Assembly (NCBI GenBank): GCA_021613375.1
Contig: CM038717.1
Coordinates: forward strand, 42,428,531-42,492,530
From: Megaleporinus macrocephalus
Lineage: Eukaryota; Chordata; Actinopteri; Characiformes; Anostomidae
Direction of reading: 5' to 3'
Length of the DNA stretch: 64,000 bases
Shown here: piece after piece, positions 52,451-64,000 of the stretch
Layout: each line of letters begins with the position of its first letter
How positions within the stretch are numbered: the stretch's first letter is position 1
The notes under the pieces: model-generated
The model's input: only the letters and a program-made list of their open reading frames with translations
Told to the model about the DNA's origin: nothing
Databases searched by the model: none
Made by a program: the position numbers and the translations under genes

Positions 52451-52732
52451 CGTGTGCACACGCAAGTGAATGTGTGTGCGCTCGTTGGCAACAACTTCAC
52501 GCAACCTCACACACGTTATCAGGTCGAAGAGGCCGACGTCCCTCCCACTTCAGTATTCAGCCACTGATCGGACTGCAGACGTGGGGCGAGGTGGAGTGGG
52601 CGGGGTTTTGGGGGATTTAGCACTAAAGACTGTGGAGAGGAAATCCTGCCCTCACAGCCGTGGATGTCCAATGAGAGCGACTCTATCTCCGGTCATCATA
52701 GATTAGAGGACATCCAGGGAGAAACTGCCAGA

Positions 52733-52781
<49 letters not shown>

Positions 52782-55195
52782 ACTCACTCTCTCTGTTGAA
52801 TACTATATATATATAGTAAGTTATTGTAATGCTTGTATCAAGGAGCTATGATCTATTTTAAAGAGGAATTAAGATAATTGGGAAAAATTATATTTATATA
52901 TGTACTTATTCTTTATTTCTGAGCTATTATACAGTAACAATTTCAGCAATGCTGAAAGTGCAATAGGAAACAGAAGGAAATTGATTATTTTAGGTATTGA
53001 TTACATGTTGTGTGGATCTTTATGGAAGGCTTTTCAGGGGTACTGTTAATCAAGTGTGCGTGGTTTAACACAGTATCAGACAGGGAAGTATTGGTGTGCA
53101 TGTGTGTGTGTGTTTGTGGGTGTTTATATGTGTGTGCATGCAATTTAATGTGACCAGTCAGGGAGATGATTCTTTAGTGTAGGTTTTGTGTGTGTGCGTG
53201 TGTGTGTGTGTGTCACAGATCCGTGAAGATAGTTCTCTGTACATCACCTGCCATGGTCCTGTGTGCACTGGACGCGCCCCCATGGCGGTCTCGTGGCTTT
53301 TCTCAGGCGAACGGGGGGGGAGGAGTGTTTAACAAACATGTGTCTGATACTCAGACTGGATGTGTTTCACGAGAAAGGGGGCATGTCTTTACTGCTCGGT
53401 GTGCCAGTCCTGTGGGTGCGTCTTCCTCCGAGGGGTGCTTCTACCTCTCCGTCGTGACAAGGTGGTATTATTTGAATTGCGGCCCTGGCAGTATTCAAGA
53501 CGTCCAGCCTTGACATAAACGCCCAGCGGCTTGAACGGTGCTACGTTTTGTATGTGGAACTCGGTGCTTCAGTAGTGCTTAAAACCAAAGCAGCGTTCAT
53601 CGGCCTACAGCCACGGCAGCAAAGCACTACACATAAACGTGTCTGCCATTCATTGCGAAGTCCTTATGTTGCAACAGTTTCCTGAACACCCTTGTACTTG
53701 CTTTGGTGTCACCCGTGTGTGCTGCGGCGTCTGCTAAAATCAAAATAAGCTGTTTTCCTAACAACAGTTGTTTTACTTGTGTTGAAGTCTTGAAATATTG
53801 TTTCATGATGTGATGTTAGTGGACAGCCACATAGGGCCCAAGTGGCAGAGCATGGTGGTGCTTTAATCCAGATGGTGGGGACACAAAGGCCCAGGAGATT
53901 AAATTTTTTTGTTAACAGAAAATGTGTTCGGGCTGGTATCCACGTCTACGCCTTATTTCACAGTCAGGTTTCAGACTGTAGAGGAGGCTGTTCTGCTCAG
54001 ATGGCCACTGGCATTGTAAATGCCATAGGTTGGGTGATAGCATCTTTATTGTGATTGGTTAAGAACAGGACTCAGGTTCCTAGCAAGTGGGTATATCTTT
54101 TAACCGGCCAAATGTTTTATCATAATGGGATAGTTCTAGTAATATGTCTGACTGCCAGTAAAAGAACTGGCGAGTGGCAGTAGCCAAGCAAACGTTGAGG
54201 GTAATTGTTACTTGCTCTATGGAAAGATTGCAGGCGGGAATACTTCAGACAGAAAATGGCCTTTTTATGGAGCCATATATTTTTTTTGACTACGTGTGAG
54301 ATGCCAGTGCCGATACAACTCATGAGTTCAGTGTCGGGTCATGTGATGAGCAATTGTTGCGATAACTCACAAGCTCAGTATTCCAGATTACAGGATGTTG
54401 CAGACCATCGTTCAGTGCGTCTTCTAGTGAAGTTACGTATGTGTGGCTCTGGCTTCCTAAGCTGGCCAGACCAGAAGGCTCTTACAGATGCTTTAGACGG
54501 AACTAGACGGCTGAATCTAAGGTTTTATTTTTAAGGGGGCTTGTTTCAGTTCTTATCTCTGCAACCAGCAAGGTTCTGTTAGGAAGGCTACAGTTTCTTC
54601 TGTCTTTACATACGTGTGTATTATAATTCCTTAAGCTTCGATGTATGCAGCAGGTCCCTTTTTAGCTAATTTAATCTTATTTAAATATTGTAAACGTGGT
54701 TGGGAGCTGTTTCTGTACGAACGGAAAATGTCTCCAGAACTGCATCCCAACTGGTCTTGGAGTTGATAGATTGTTTATGTGTAAATTTGGGACTCCAGAG
54801 AACAATATATTTCAGTGTTTTACTGTTGTTTTTCTATCCTTTATATTTCGTTCTGTTCTAGATTTATTTTTGTCTCTGATAATCAAAACCGTAGTAACAT
54901 TTCAAACAGGTCATGTGAATTTTTTAGGTTCATTTTCAAGCGTTCTGGAATCTCAGTTACCTCACTCTTCTCGACGTCATCCACCAGCTCCTGTCTGTGA
55001 TAATTCCCTTCGTAGTGTAAATAAGTGTAAACGCTTCTTCAAACTGTTCATTATTCTTTATTTAACATCACTTTCAGTCTAATCTGCCAGCCGTGCTTCC
55101 CTCATCGCTGTTTTCCGAGCTTGGTTAAATATGTGAATTTGGAACTGGAATAAATGCTTACATACCATAATAAAGATGTTCTTACATGCTGCCGC
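52451..55195 (+). other. col27a1: Inferred col27a1 3' UTR
   Basis: Non-coding sequence after the stop codon, ending about 20 bases past paired AATAAA signals. It includes a (CT)n run at 52735-52778, an ATATAT run near 52805 and GT-rich stretches at 53097-53125 and 53186-53214. Small open frames (107 aa at 53190, 128 aa at 54696) look random. No earlier AATAAA was seen, so this length is inferred; an alternative signal such as ATTAAA could shorten it. Confidence 0.55.
55149..55174 (+). promoter_or_regulatory. Paired polyadenylation signals (AATAAA x2)
   Basis: AATAAA at 55149-55154 and 55169-55174, 20 bases apart, followed by the GT-rich gatgttcttacatgctg, a plausible downstream element. Likely end of the collagen transcript. 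Confidence 0.6.
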
Positions 55196-55339
55196 GTGCT
55201 CGTCTTTCTCTCTGCTCGGACTCAAACGATGCGTCGGGCAGTGTTTTAGGAAAGTGTATCAGACTTCTGAGCTGTGTTTTGAGAAATTATGTAGTTTGGA
55301 GAAATTAAAGTGATGTTTATGTGCATGTACAGAAAACGG

Positions 55340-55760
55340 AGATAGAGAAATTAGAAATCTGATTTCTATATTTAGGATAAGGGAAAATAGAAATCTGATG
55401 ATTATATTTAGGATAAAGGAAAATAGAAACCTGATTACTACATTTACAATAAGGGAAAATAGAAACCTGATGATTATATTTAGGATAAGGGACAATTATG
55501 GAAATCTGACTGGAAATCTGACTATATTTAAGATAAGAAAAAAATTATGGAAATCTAATTACTGCATTTAGAAAAAGAGAAATTATGGAAATCTAATTAC
55601 TATATTTAAGTAATCATGAAAATGATGGAAATCTGATTACTATATTTTACTATATTTGTGATGAGAAAAATGATGGAAATCTGATAACTATATTATATAT
55701 AATATTTGGGATAAAGCAGAAGATGATGACTATGACTGGGATAAAGGACAAATGGAAATC
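55340..55760. repeat. Degenerate tandem repeat, about 37-43 base units
   Basis: GATAAGGGAAAATAGAAA and TCTGATTACTATATTTA recur about ten times with drift, just beyond the inferred transcript end. Produces a false Ile/Phe-rich minus-strand frame. Confidence 0.85.
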
Positions 55761-56423
55761 GGATGACTAGATGAGAGATCAAGTGGAGACACACACACGT
55801 TTGTGTTACACTACTATTGTAAAGCACTCTGGAGTGCTTTGAGTGACCCCAACCCCACTGAACACAGTCCTGACAGATCCAGCTAAAGAATTACTAAATT
55901 AAATAATTAAACCTGAAGTTTCTCCCAAGCTAGACAATGTTTCTACATAAGCACATTAATGTAATACAATTTATCTGTATGTGAGTTTTACTCTCCAGCC
56001 TGTTACACCAACTTAATTAATCAGAGAAATCAGCTCGTTTACGTGGAGAGTTGGTGGCATAAATGTTAAACTTTTTATTTTTATTTTTTAAATGCTGGTC
56101 ATTAGTTGTTGTTCTGCTTCACCCATCAAGCAAACCATGCTCACTCTGCCACACAGGAAACTGTTTTTTTAATCATTCGATGCTTTAATCACAGAAAGAA
56201 TTCCTAAAATTTCACTATTAAACACTGACCAGCATCTAAATACTCATCCTATCACATCCATCAGAGGTTCAGTACCAAGAGAAACTTCTCAGTGTTACTA
56301 GATAGTAAACAATTAAACTGCCAGCCAATGGAAGTCAGTGGAACCAGAATGTTTTCCAAGTTGCATTTCTATTGGTCCATTCACTACGAGATGTAAACGG
56401 TAGCTGTTGGGTTTAAATAATAG
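55761..56423. other. Downstream DNA: nothing recognised
   Basis: No open frame or repeat called. Confidence 0.4.
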
Positions 56424-56480
56424 AAGATAAAATCAATAAAAATGGAGATGCATGTTTTTCTTTGGGCAGCAACAATATAT
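56424..56480. mobile_element. MITE end (family of 3825-4082)
   Basis: aaaaatggagatgcatgttt followed by ttctttgggcagcaacaatat; single end, partner lost. The upstream 56350-56400 (ttctattggtccattcacta) may be its interior. Confidence 0.5.
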
Positions 56481-56639
56481 ATGGTACGGTCAATACAGCT
56501 GAATCTGATTTCACTCGTTTGAGAAACTTTTCCTTTTAGCATTACAGCGTCTCAAATCAGCAGCAGGTCAGCGATACCGACAGAGCCCACGTGACACTGT
56601 TTTAATTTCACTATTTAATGTTTTACAGAGGAACTCAAT

Positions 56640-56953
56640 TTAAACGAGTAACGGCGGCTAGACGGCCTCACAGCTGCACGGGCCTGGGTTCGGTTCTCTG
56701 TGTGGAGTTTGCATGTTCTCCCCGTGTGGGTTTCCTCCCACAGTCCATAGACCTGCAGTCAAGTGAGCCGGAGACACTAACCTGCGAGTGTGTGTGTGTG
56801 TGTGTGTGTTTATCTGCCCTTTAGTGGACTGGCAGCCTTTCCAGGGTGTTTCATGCCTTCTGCACAGTGTGCACTGGGATTGGCTCCAGCGCCCCCATGA
56901 CCCCCCAGGAGGATAAACGGCTTTAAAGTGAATGAATGAATGAATGAATGAAT
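56640..56953 (+). mobile_element. Teleost tRNA-derived SINE with GAAT tail
   Basis: A B-box-like gggttcggttc is followed by the familiar gtggagtttgcatgttctcc and gggtttcctcccacagtcca, an internal (TG)n, and a tail of five GAAT repeats at 56931-56952. The most complete SINE in the window. Confidence 0.8.
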
Positions 56954-57323
56954 ACTCGAGAGCTCCTTCCTCTAACTGCACACTCCTCGTGTATCAGCGA
57001 TGTTAGTGCTGGGCGGGAGGTGTGTCCTCCTCACAGCAGTAGATGTGTTAGAATCATGAAGATGCAAGTGAGGAAGGTGGAGGTGTGGTCAGTGTGGTCA
57101 GAGGCAGAACCATGAAGGTCATGTCCACACAGAACGTGCTCCAGCAGTAGGTGAGTCTCAGGACTGATACCTGCAGGACACATACACACATCACAGCGTC
57201 ACAAACTAGAAACACAGAAACACTTTTATTATCAGATACATTTTTTAGGAGGCAGATCAGAGCCAGTAACTATCCAGTAACTGTACAGCAGCCTCACAGT
57301 TTCAGATCTAGTCTGAGACCCCT

Positions 57324-57693
57324 GAGCTGATAGTTTAAAATCCTTTATCTGATCAATAAGTGTATGTTCACCAGTAAGAACAGCAGATCTGATTAGAACA
57401 GATGTAAATAATTAGACATACAATACAAAATAACATGAATATGTTATTGTGAGAGAAGTAGATCAGATCTTGATCCAGTTTGAAGAACAAAGTTAGGTTC
57501 CAGATTTCTCCTGGACGCCCCAGACATTGTATGAATGTGTTCAGTTCCTTCAGCAGCAAATCTTGATTTATCTTAATGAAGTACTGAGCAGTCAAAGCAG
57601 GTATTAGATGAGAACTGATAATAATACTGGGTTGTTTAGGAGAAGCTTGGAAAGGGTTAAATCAACACACTGACGTATGGAAAAGCTCTAATC
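57324..57693 (-). repeat. Interspersed repeat R1, copy B (inverted)
   Basis: Reverse-complement partner of 5386-5750, about 52 kb away. The minus-strand frame 57368-57595 keeps [18 protein letters not shown] and continues further than in copy A, where a base insertion shifts the frame. Confidence 0.8.
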
Positions 57694-59590
57694 CATGTAT
57701 GAAATTTGGTTATTTTATTCTTTAAGTAAACAACCCGGAGTTTACATTTATTTTCCTCATTTTTGTTTCCCACAGCTGAAAATTAGCGATACTAAAATAT
57801 CGATACCTCAGATACCAGATCTTTATGCTCTAAAATCAATTCTCAAATCAAAATATCGATACTTTTGATTTGAGGTGATGTATATCATTAACAGGAACAC
57901 AGTGGATTGTAACTATTGAGATCTTGTCTAAATGATGCGCGGCTGGTGAGAACTACTTTTTCTTCCACCTGGGTGCGTGATGCGCAAGCACCAGGTCAGT
58001 CAGTCAGTCAGTCACTCAAAGTCAAGACGCAATGGCAGAGTCATGTGTGGAGCTGTTACAGCTATTTTAGCTACATAATAAAGTGTTTACTGAGTAAATA
58101 AAAGTTTTCTGTCTGGAAATAATAGATTTTAAATATAATAATGATCTCAAATATCTAAAACTTTAACCTGTTTTGTTTATTTGTATGTGAATGTATTAAT
58201 ACTATCGCAGTGCAGCGTCTTTCAGTGACGTATAGTTAAACATTTATAAACACTTTTCTAATGACCATCGGGTTGAGCAGAATGTTTTCTGTGGTCTTTA
58301 GATAAGAGTTGAATTTTACTGTAACATTAATGTGATATATACTAAACTCAGCTGTTACAACATCATTTTACCCCAAAAAGTCACAAAAGCCACCACCCAG
58401 TGTCAGAGATTTGTTTGGGGGTGACTCAGAAAGAGTGCTCAGTGTGACTGAGAGTGAGATACAGTTACTCCTCCTGGTCTGGTGATCGTATATTACAGCT
58501 GGAGCTTTAGAGAGTTTCCTGGTCAATAAAGTTATTCAATCTAATATTCTGTGTTTGGAATATTTAACATGTTGGAGCCATTTTTACTTTCTATCTCAAT
58601 TTTCCCCCAAAGCCAATAATAGTAGTGCCTGACTGAATACCTCCCTCTGGTGGTGCATACCGGTCACTGCATCATTACACTGAACATCAGTACTTTATGG
58701 GAAATACAAAATATTTAATGGGAAACAGGCCGGCCTATTGGCCAGTCAGGAGAGCCAACACTGTTTACACCACAAGCTGTTACTGATATTTGAGTATTTG
58801 TTTATTTTTTTCCTCATTAATAAAGAGAAATAAAAACTCAACCTTAGAGTCAGAACTGTTCACAGTGGTGGTGATGGTAACCAGACGTCCACCTCTAACA
58901 GCTCCCTCACAGAAACGTATTATAGTTGTTATAAAAATGATGAAGATATTATTTTACAGGCTGGAGATCAGATTTTGGAGTCTCCTCTTTTATGTGACTC
59001 ACATCAAATAATAACGTTAGCTTTAAATCCATCAGCATGTTTGCCACGTTAGCACTTCAGACCACGATTCCCATCAGAGCAACATATCTAGAGAGTCTGC
59101 AGCTCAGCGTGTGGTGTGTTTCGACTGTAACGCGCTTCAGTGTTAATGCTCTACTGCTGACCCGGTTCAGACGCCAGTCAATGTAACAGTCCTGAGGCCT
59201 CTGAGGGCCACAGAACAAACACGTGCCGCTGTCGATCTCTGTGTATGTGTGTGTGTCGCACTTCCACATCCACAGTTACACAATCACTCGATACAGAACC
59301 GGCGCTGGGATTAAAGCACCTCACATGCAGACATATCTGCACAGAACACAAGCACAACTTCACAGTCACAGTCAGGGGCTCCGGAGCAGCTCTGCCGTCT
59401 ACGCATCGGACCCCCACCAAAGTTCAGGCTCACCCTCACAGTACAGACGTTTCCTGAAGCTACTGAGTAATTAATTCTACCTTAAAACTAAAACTATGTG
59501 AGTCTGATTTCAGTTTACTGTGTATGTGCTTATCAGTGAAACAGAAGTTACTCAGCTACACAGTAAACTCAGCATGTACTGAGATCTGGC
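57694..59590. other. Downstream DNA: nothing firmly recognised
   Basis: 57775-57880 has repeated ATCGATAC and TTGATTTGAGG motifs, perhaps a DNA-transposon end. Four GTCA repeats near 57995-58012. Overlapping open frames of 70-83 codons near 59057-59474 lack motifs. Confidence 0.4.
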
Positions 59591-59639
59591 CTTTACTGGA
59601 GAAGCTATGTAGGAATAGTATAGTTCATTATTTTTACTT

Positions 59640-60060
59640 CATATAAAAGGAATCTATACATGTTTTCGGTTCCATATCAGGGCACAAAATTAATTTGGAG
59701 AAAAGAGACTTAGTGCCTATTAATACGCCATTACAAAACATAGTCTATAATATGTTTCCCTTTAAAATCAGTACTGAGAAATTTGAATATTTATGAATCT
59801 GGATTATGTGCAAATTCCTAAACCTTTACAAAGATCATTATTATCCTCCTCTTTTAACAAATCTTAAAAAAGACTTTGAACACTGGAATCTACTTACACT
59901 ATTACTGGGAGGCAGGGTTAACACCATTCAAATTAATGTGCTGCCAAGATTTTTGTACCTATCAAAATCTTTTTTATTCAGATTGACAAATTGATATCTG
60001 AAAAAAGGCATCCATACAGTATTTGATTGGATATTTTGGTTTATAAAGATTTATAAATAT
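59640..60060 (+). pseudogene. L1/Tx1-like LINE ORF2 fragment
   Basis: FEHWNLLTLLLGGRVNTIQ is followed by NVLPRFLYLSKS, the LxGRxxxIKMxxLPRFLYL segment just after the reverse transcriptase of L1-type LINEs. Stops and frameshifts present. It covers a part of ORF2 upstream of that seen at 3720-5057. Truncated at its 3' side by the 36/37-base array. Confidence 0.7.
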
Positions 60061-60074
60061 TACAAATATGTTCT

Positions 60075-63000
60075 GAACCTCCACTACATCATCATCTGTA
60101 ACCCTCACACTAACCTCCACTACATCATCACCTGTAAACCTCACACTAACCTCCACTACATCATCACCTGTAAACCTCACACTAACCTCCACTACATCAT
60201 CACCTGTAAACCTCACACTAACCTCCACTACATCATCACCTGTAAACCTCACACTAACCTCCACTACATCATCACCTGTAAACCTCACACTAACCTCCAC
60301 TACATCATCACCTGTAAACACTCACACTAACCTCCACTACATCATCACCTGTAACCCTCACACTAACCTCCACTACATCATCACCTGTAAACACTCACAC
60401 TAACCTCCACTACATCATCACCTGTAACCCTCACACTAACCTCCACTACATCATCACCTGTAAACACTCACACTAACCTCCACTACATCATCACCTGTAA
60501 CCCTCACACTAACCTCCACTACATCATCACCTGTAACCCTCACACTAACCTCCACTACATCATCACCTGTAAACCTCACACTAACCTCCACTACATCATC
60601 ACCTGTAAACACTCACACTAACCTCCACTACATCATCACCTGTAAACCTCACACTAACCTCCACTACATCATCACCTGTAAACCTCACACTAACCTCCAC
60701 TACATCATCACCTGTAAACACTCACACTAACCTCCACTACATCATCACCTGTAAACCTCACACTAACCTCCACTACATCATCACCTGTAAACACTCACAC
60801 TAACCTCCACTACATCATCACCTGTAAACACTCACACTAACCTCCACTACATCATCACCTGTAAACCTCACACTAACCTCCACTACATCATCACCTGTAA
60901 ACACTCACACTAACCTCCACTACATAATCACCTGTAAACCTCACACTAACCTCCACTACATCATCACCTGTAAACACTCACACTAACCTCCACTACATCA
61001 TCACCTGTAAACCTCACACTAACCTCCACTACATCATCACCTGTAAACACTCACACTAACCCTCCACTACATCATCACCTGTAAACCTCACACTAACCTC
61101 CACTACATCATCACCTGTAAACACTCACACTAACCTCCACTACATAATCACCTGTAAACACTCACACTAACCTCCACTACATCATCACCTGTAAACACTC
61201 ACACTAACCTCCACTACATCATCACCTGTAAACACTAACACTAACCTCCACTACATCATCACCTGTAAACACTCACACTAACCTCCACTACATCATCACC
61301 TGTAAACCTCACACTAACCTCCACTACATCATCACCTGTAAACACTCACACTAACCTCCACTACATAATCACCTGTAAACCTCACACTAACCTCCACTAC
61401 ATCATCACCTGTAAACACTCACACTAACCTCCACTACATCATCACCTGTAAACCTCACACTAACCTCCACTACATCATCACCTGTAAACACTCACACTAA
61501 CCTCCACTACATCATCACCTGTAACCCTCACACTAACCTCCACTACATCATCACCTGTAAACACTCACACTAACCTCCACTACATCATCACCTGTAAACA
61601 CTCACACTAACCTCCACTACATCATCACCTGTAAACCTCACACTAACGTCCACTACATCATCACCTGTAACCCTCACACTAACCTCCACCACATCATCAC
61701 CTGTAACCCTCACACTAACCTCCACTACATCATCATCTGTAACCCTCACACTAACCTTCACTACATCATCACCTGTAACCCTCACACTAACCTCCACTAC
61801 ATCATCACCTGTAAACACTCACACTAACCTCCACTACATCATCACCTGTAAACCTCACACTAACCTCCACTACATCATCACCTGTAAACACTCACACTAA
61901 CCTCCACTACATAATCACCTGTAAACCTCACACTAACCTCCACTACATCATCACCTGTAAACACTCACACTAACCTCCACTACATCATCACCTGTAACCC
62001 TCACACTAACCTCCACTACATCATCACCTGTAAACACTCACACTAACCTCCACTACATCATCACCTGTAAACACTCACACTAACCTTCACTACATCATCA
62101 CCTGTAACCCTCACACTAACCTCCACTACATCATCACCTGTAAACACTCACACTAACCTCCACTACATCATCACCTGTAAACACTCACACTAACCTCCAC
62201 TACATCATCACCTGTAAACCTCACACTAACCTCCAATACATCATCACCTGTAAACCTCACACTAACCTCCACTACATCATCACCTGTAAACACTAACACT
62301 AACCTTCACTACATCATCACCTGTAAACACTCACACTAACCTCCACTACATCATCACCTGTAAACACTAACCTCCACTACATCATCACCTGTAAACACTA
62401 ACCTCCACTACATAATCACCTGTAAACACTCACACTAACCTCCACTACATAATCACCTGTAAACACTCACACTAACCTCCACTACATAATCACCTGTAAA
62501 CACTCACACTAACCTCCACTACATCATCACCTGTAAACACTCACACTAACCTCCACTACATCATCACCTGTAAACACTCACACTAACCTCCACTACATCA
62601 TCACCTGTAAACACTCACACTAACCTCCACTACATCATCACCTGTAAACCTCACACTAACCTCCACTACATCATCACCTGTAAACACTTATACTAACCTC
62701 CACTACACCATCACCTGTAAACACTCACACTAACCTCCACTACATCATCACCTGTAAACACTCACACTAACCTCCACTACATCATCACCTGTAAACCTCA
62801 CACTAACCTCCACTACATCATCACCTGTAAACACTCACACTAACCTCCACTACATCATCACCTGTAACCCTCACACTAACCTCCACTACATCATCACCTG
62901 TAAACACTCACACTAACCTCCACTACATCATCACCTGTAAACACTCACACTAACCTCCACTACATCATCACCTGTAAACACTTACACTAACCTCCACTAC

Positions 63001-64000
63001 ATCATCACCTGTAAACCTCACACTAACCTCCACTACATCATCACCTGTAAACCTCACACTAACCTCCACTACATCATCACCTGTAAACACTCACACTAAC
63101 CTCCACTACATCATCACCTGTAACCCTCACACTAACCTCCACTACATCATCACCTGTAAACACTCACACTAACCTCCACTACATCATCACCTGTAAACAC
63201 TCACACTAACCTCCACTACATCATCATCTGTAAACCTCACACTAACCTCCACTACATCATCACCTGTAAACACTTACACTAACCTCCACTACATCATCAC
63301 CTGTAAACCTCACACTAACCTCCACTACATCATCACCTGTAAACCTCACACTAACCTCCACTACATCATCACCTGTAAACCTCACACTAACCTCCACTAC
63401 ATCATCACCTGTAAACACTCACACTAACCTCCACTACATCATCACCTGTAAACACTCACACTAACCTCCACTACATCATCACCTGTAAACACTCACACTA
63501 ACCTCCACTACATCATCACCTGTAAACCTCACACTAACCTCCACTACATCATCACCTGTAAACACTCACACTAACCTCCACTACATAATCACCTGTAAAC
63601 CTCACACTAACCTCCAATACATCATCACCTGTAAACACTCACACTAACCTTCACTACATCATCACCTGTAAACACTCACACTAACCTTCACTACATCATC
63701 ACCTGTAAACACTCACACTAACCTCCACTACATCATCACCTGTAAACACTCACACTAACCTCCACTACATCATCACCTGTAAACACTCACACTAACCTCC
63801 ACTACATCATCACCTGTAAACCTCACACTAACCTCCACTACATCATCACCTGTAAACACTCACACTAACCTCCACTACATCATCACCTGTAAACCTCACA
63901 CTAACCTCCACTACATCATCACCTGTAAACACTCACACTAACCTCCACTACATCATCACCTGTAAACACTCACACTAACCTTCACTACATCACCTGTAAA
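60075..64000 (+). repeat. Minisatellite of 36/37-base units, at least 3.9 kb
   Basis: About 107 units starting ACCTCCACTACATCATCACC then TGTAAA plus either CCTCACACTA (36), or CACTCACACTA (37); a TGTAACCCTCACACTA (36) form also occurs. Shorter forms lie near 62365-62400. It continues past the window end. A multiple-of-three period in the 36-base form yields false minus-strand GDDVVEVSV frames. Confidence 0.97.

Noticed and set aside
1..52450. miR-455 hairpin, which lies in a COL27A1 intron in vertebrates
   Set aside because: I looked for the mature sequences from memory and saw no match in the introns read. It is probably in an intron upstream of this window.
412..52450. Assignment to col5a1, col11a1 or a clade A fibrillar collagen
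   Set aside because: Those have an uninterrupted helix and different exon sizes near the C-terminal end; the GKTEG break and short C-propeptide exons fit the XXIV/XXVII group.
53190..55082. Possible extra exons or small genes in the 3' UTR (107 and 128 codons)
   Set aside because: No collagen or other motif, placed after a complete COLFI C-terminus, and composition is like surrounding UTR.
59974..61818. Minus-strand GDDVVEVSV repeats, with a GDD motif as in viral polymerases
   Set aside because: A by-product of the 36/37-base minisatellite; the motif repeats every unit and no polymerase context exists.
60075..64000. Telomere or interstitial telomeric repeat, because of AACCCTCACACTAACC wording
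   Set aside because: No (CCCTAA)n run; the unit is 36-37 bases with an unrelated core.

Overview
This is a vertebrate chromosome window, almost certainly from a teleost fish. It has small Gly-X-Y exons in a sea of introns, CA, TA and CT microsatellites, and fish-type mobile elements: Tc1-like, hAT, teleost tRNA-SINE, L1/Tx1-like and L2-like LINE remnants. There are no prokaryotic-style genes. Which fish it is cannot be read from the sequence.

One protein-coding gene is supported, on the + strand. It is the 3' part of a fibrillar collagen gene, best matched to collagen alpha-1(XXVII), col27a1. I find 49 exons between 412 and 52450, with 3198 coding bases (1065 residues plus a TAG stop). Exons w1-w44 encode a nearly continuous Gly-X-Y triple helix in 36, 45, 54, 63 and 108-base exons, almost all phase 0. 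There is one imperfection (GKTEG, exon w30). Exons w45-w49 encode the linker and the C-propeptide (COLFI domain), with eight cysteines and a GPVCFL C-terminus. Exon sizes and peptides line up one to one with human COL27A1 as I remember it. The 5' part of the gene (signal peptide, N-terminal domain, first helix exons) lies upstream of base 1. A 3' UTR of about 2.7 kb is inferred, ending near two AATAAA signals at 55149 and 55169.

The introns hold most of the unusual content. Intron w4 (6560-8821) is largely a 1.5 kb polypyrimidine block built on a 105-base repeat that runs into the exon w5 acceptor. Intron w30 has a second, 0.78 kb polypyrimidine tract just after a donor. Intron w34 has an AT-rich TTTAGTTTATTAATG array. 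Introns w46 and w47, which flank the first C-propeptide exons, are swollen by a 4.0 kb array of 30/31-base units and a 3.3 kb array of 22-base units. Beyond the gene, a third array of 36/37-base units starts at 60075 and runs off the window end. These three arrays occupy about 11 kb. Old transposons are scattered through the introns, including two hAT elements with recognisable target-site duplications and a MITE inserted inside an L1-like LINE.

From 55.2 to 60.1 kb I see only repeats and unassigned DNA, with no second gene. I find no CRISPR array, operon, phage, toxin system or other novel multi-gene system. The long open frames in the window are by-products of tandem repeats whose period is a multiple of three.
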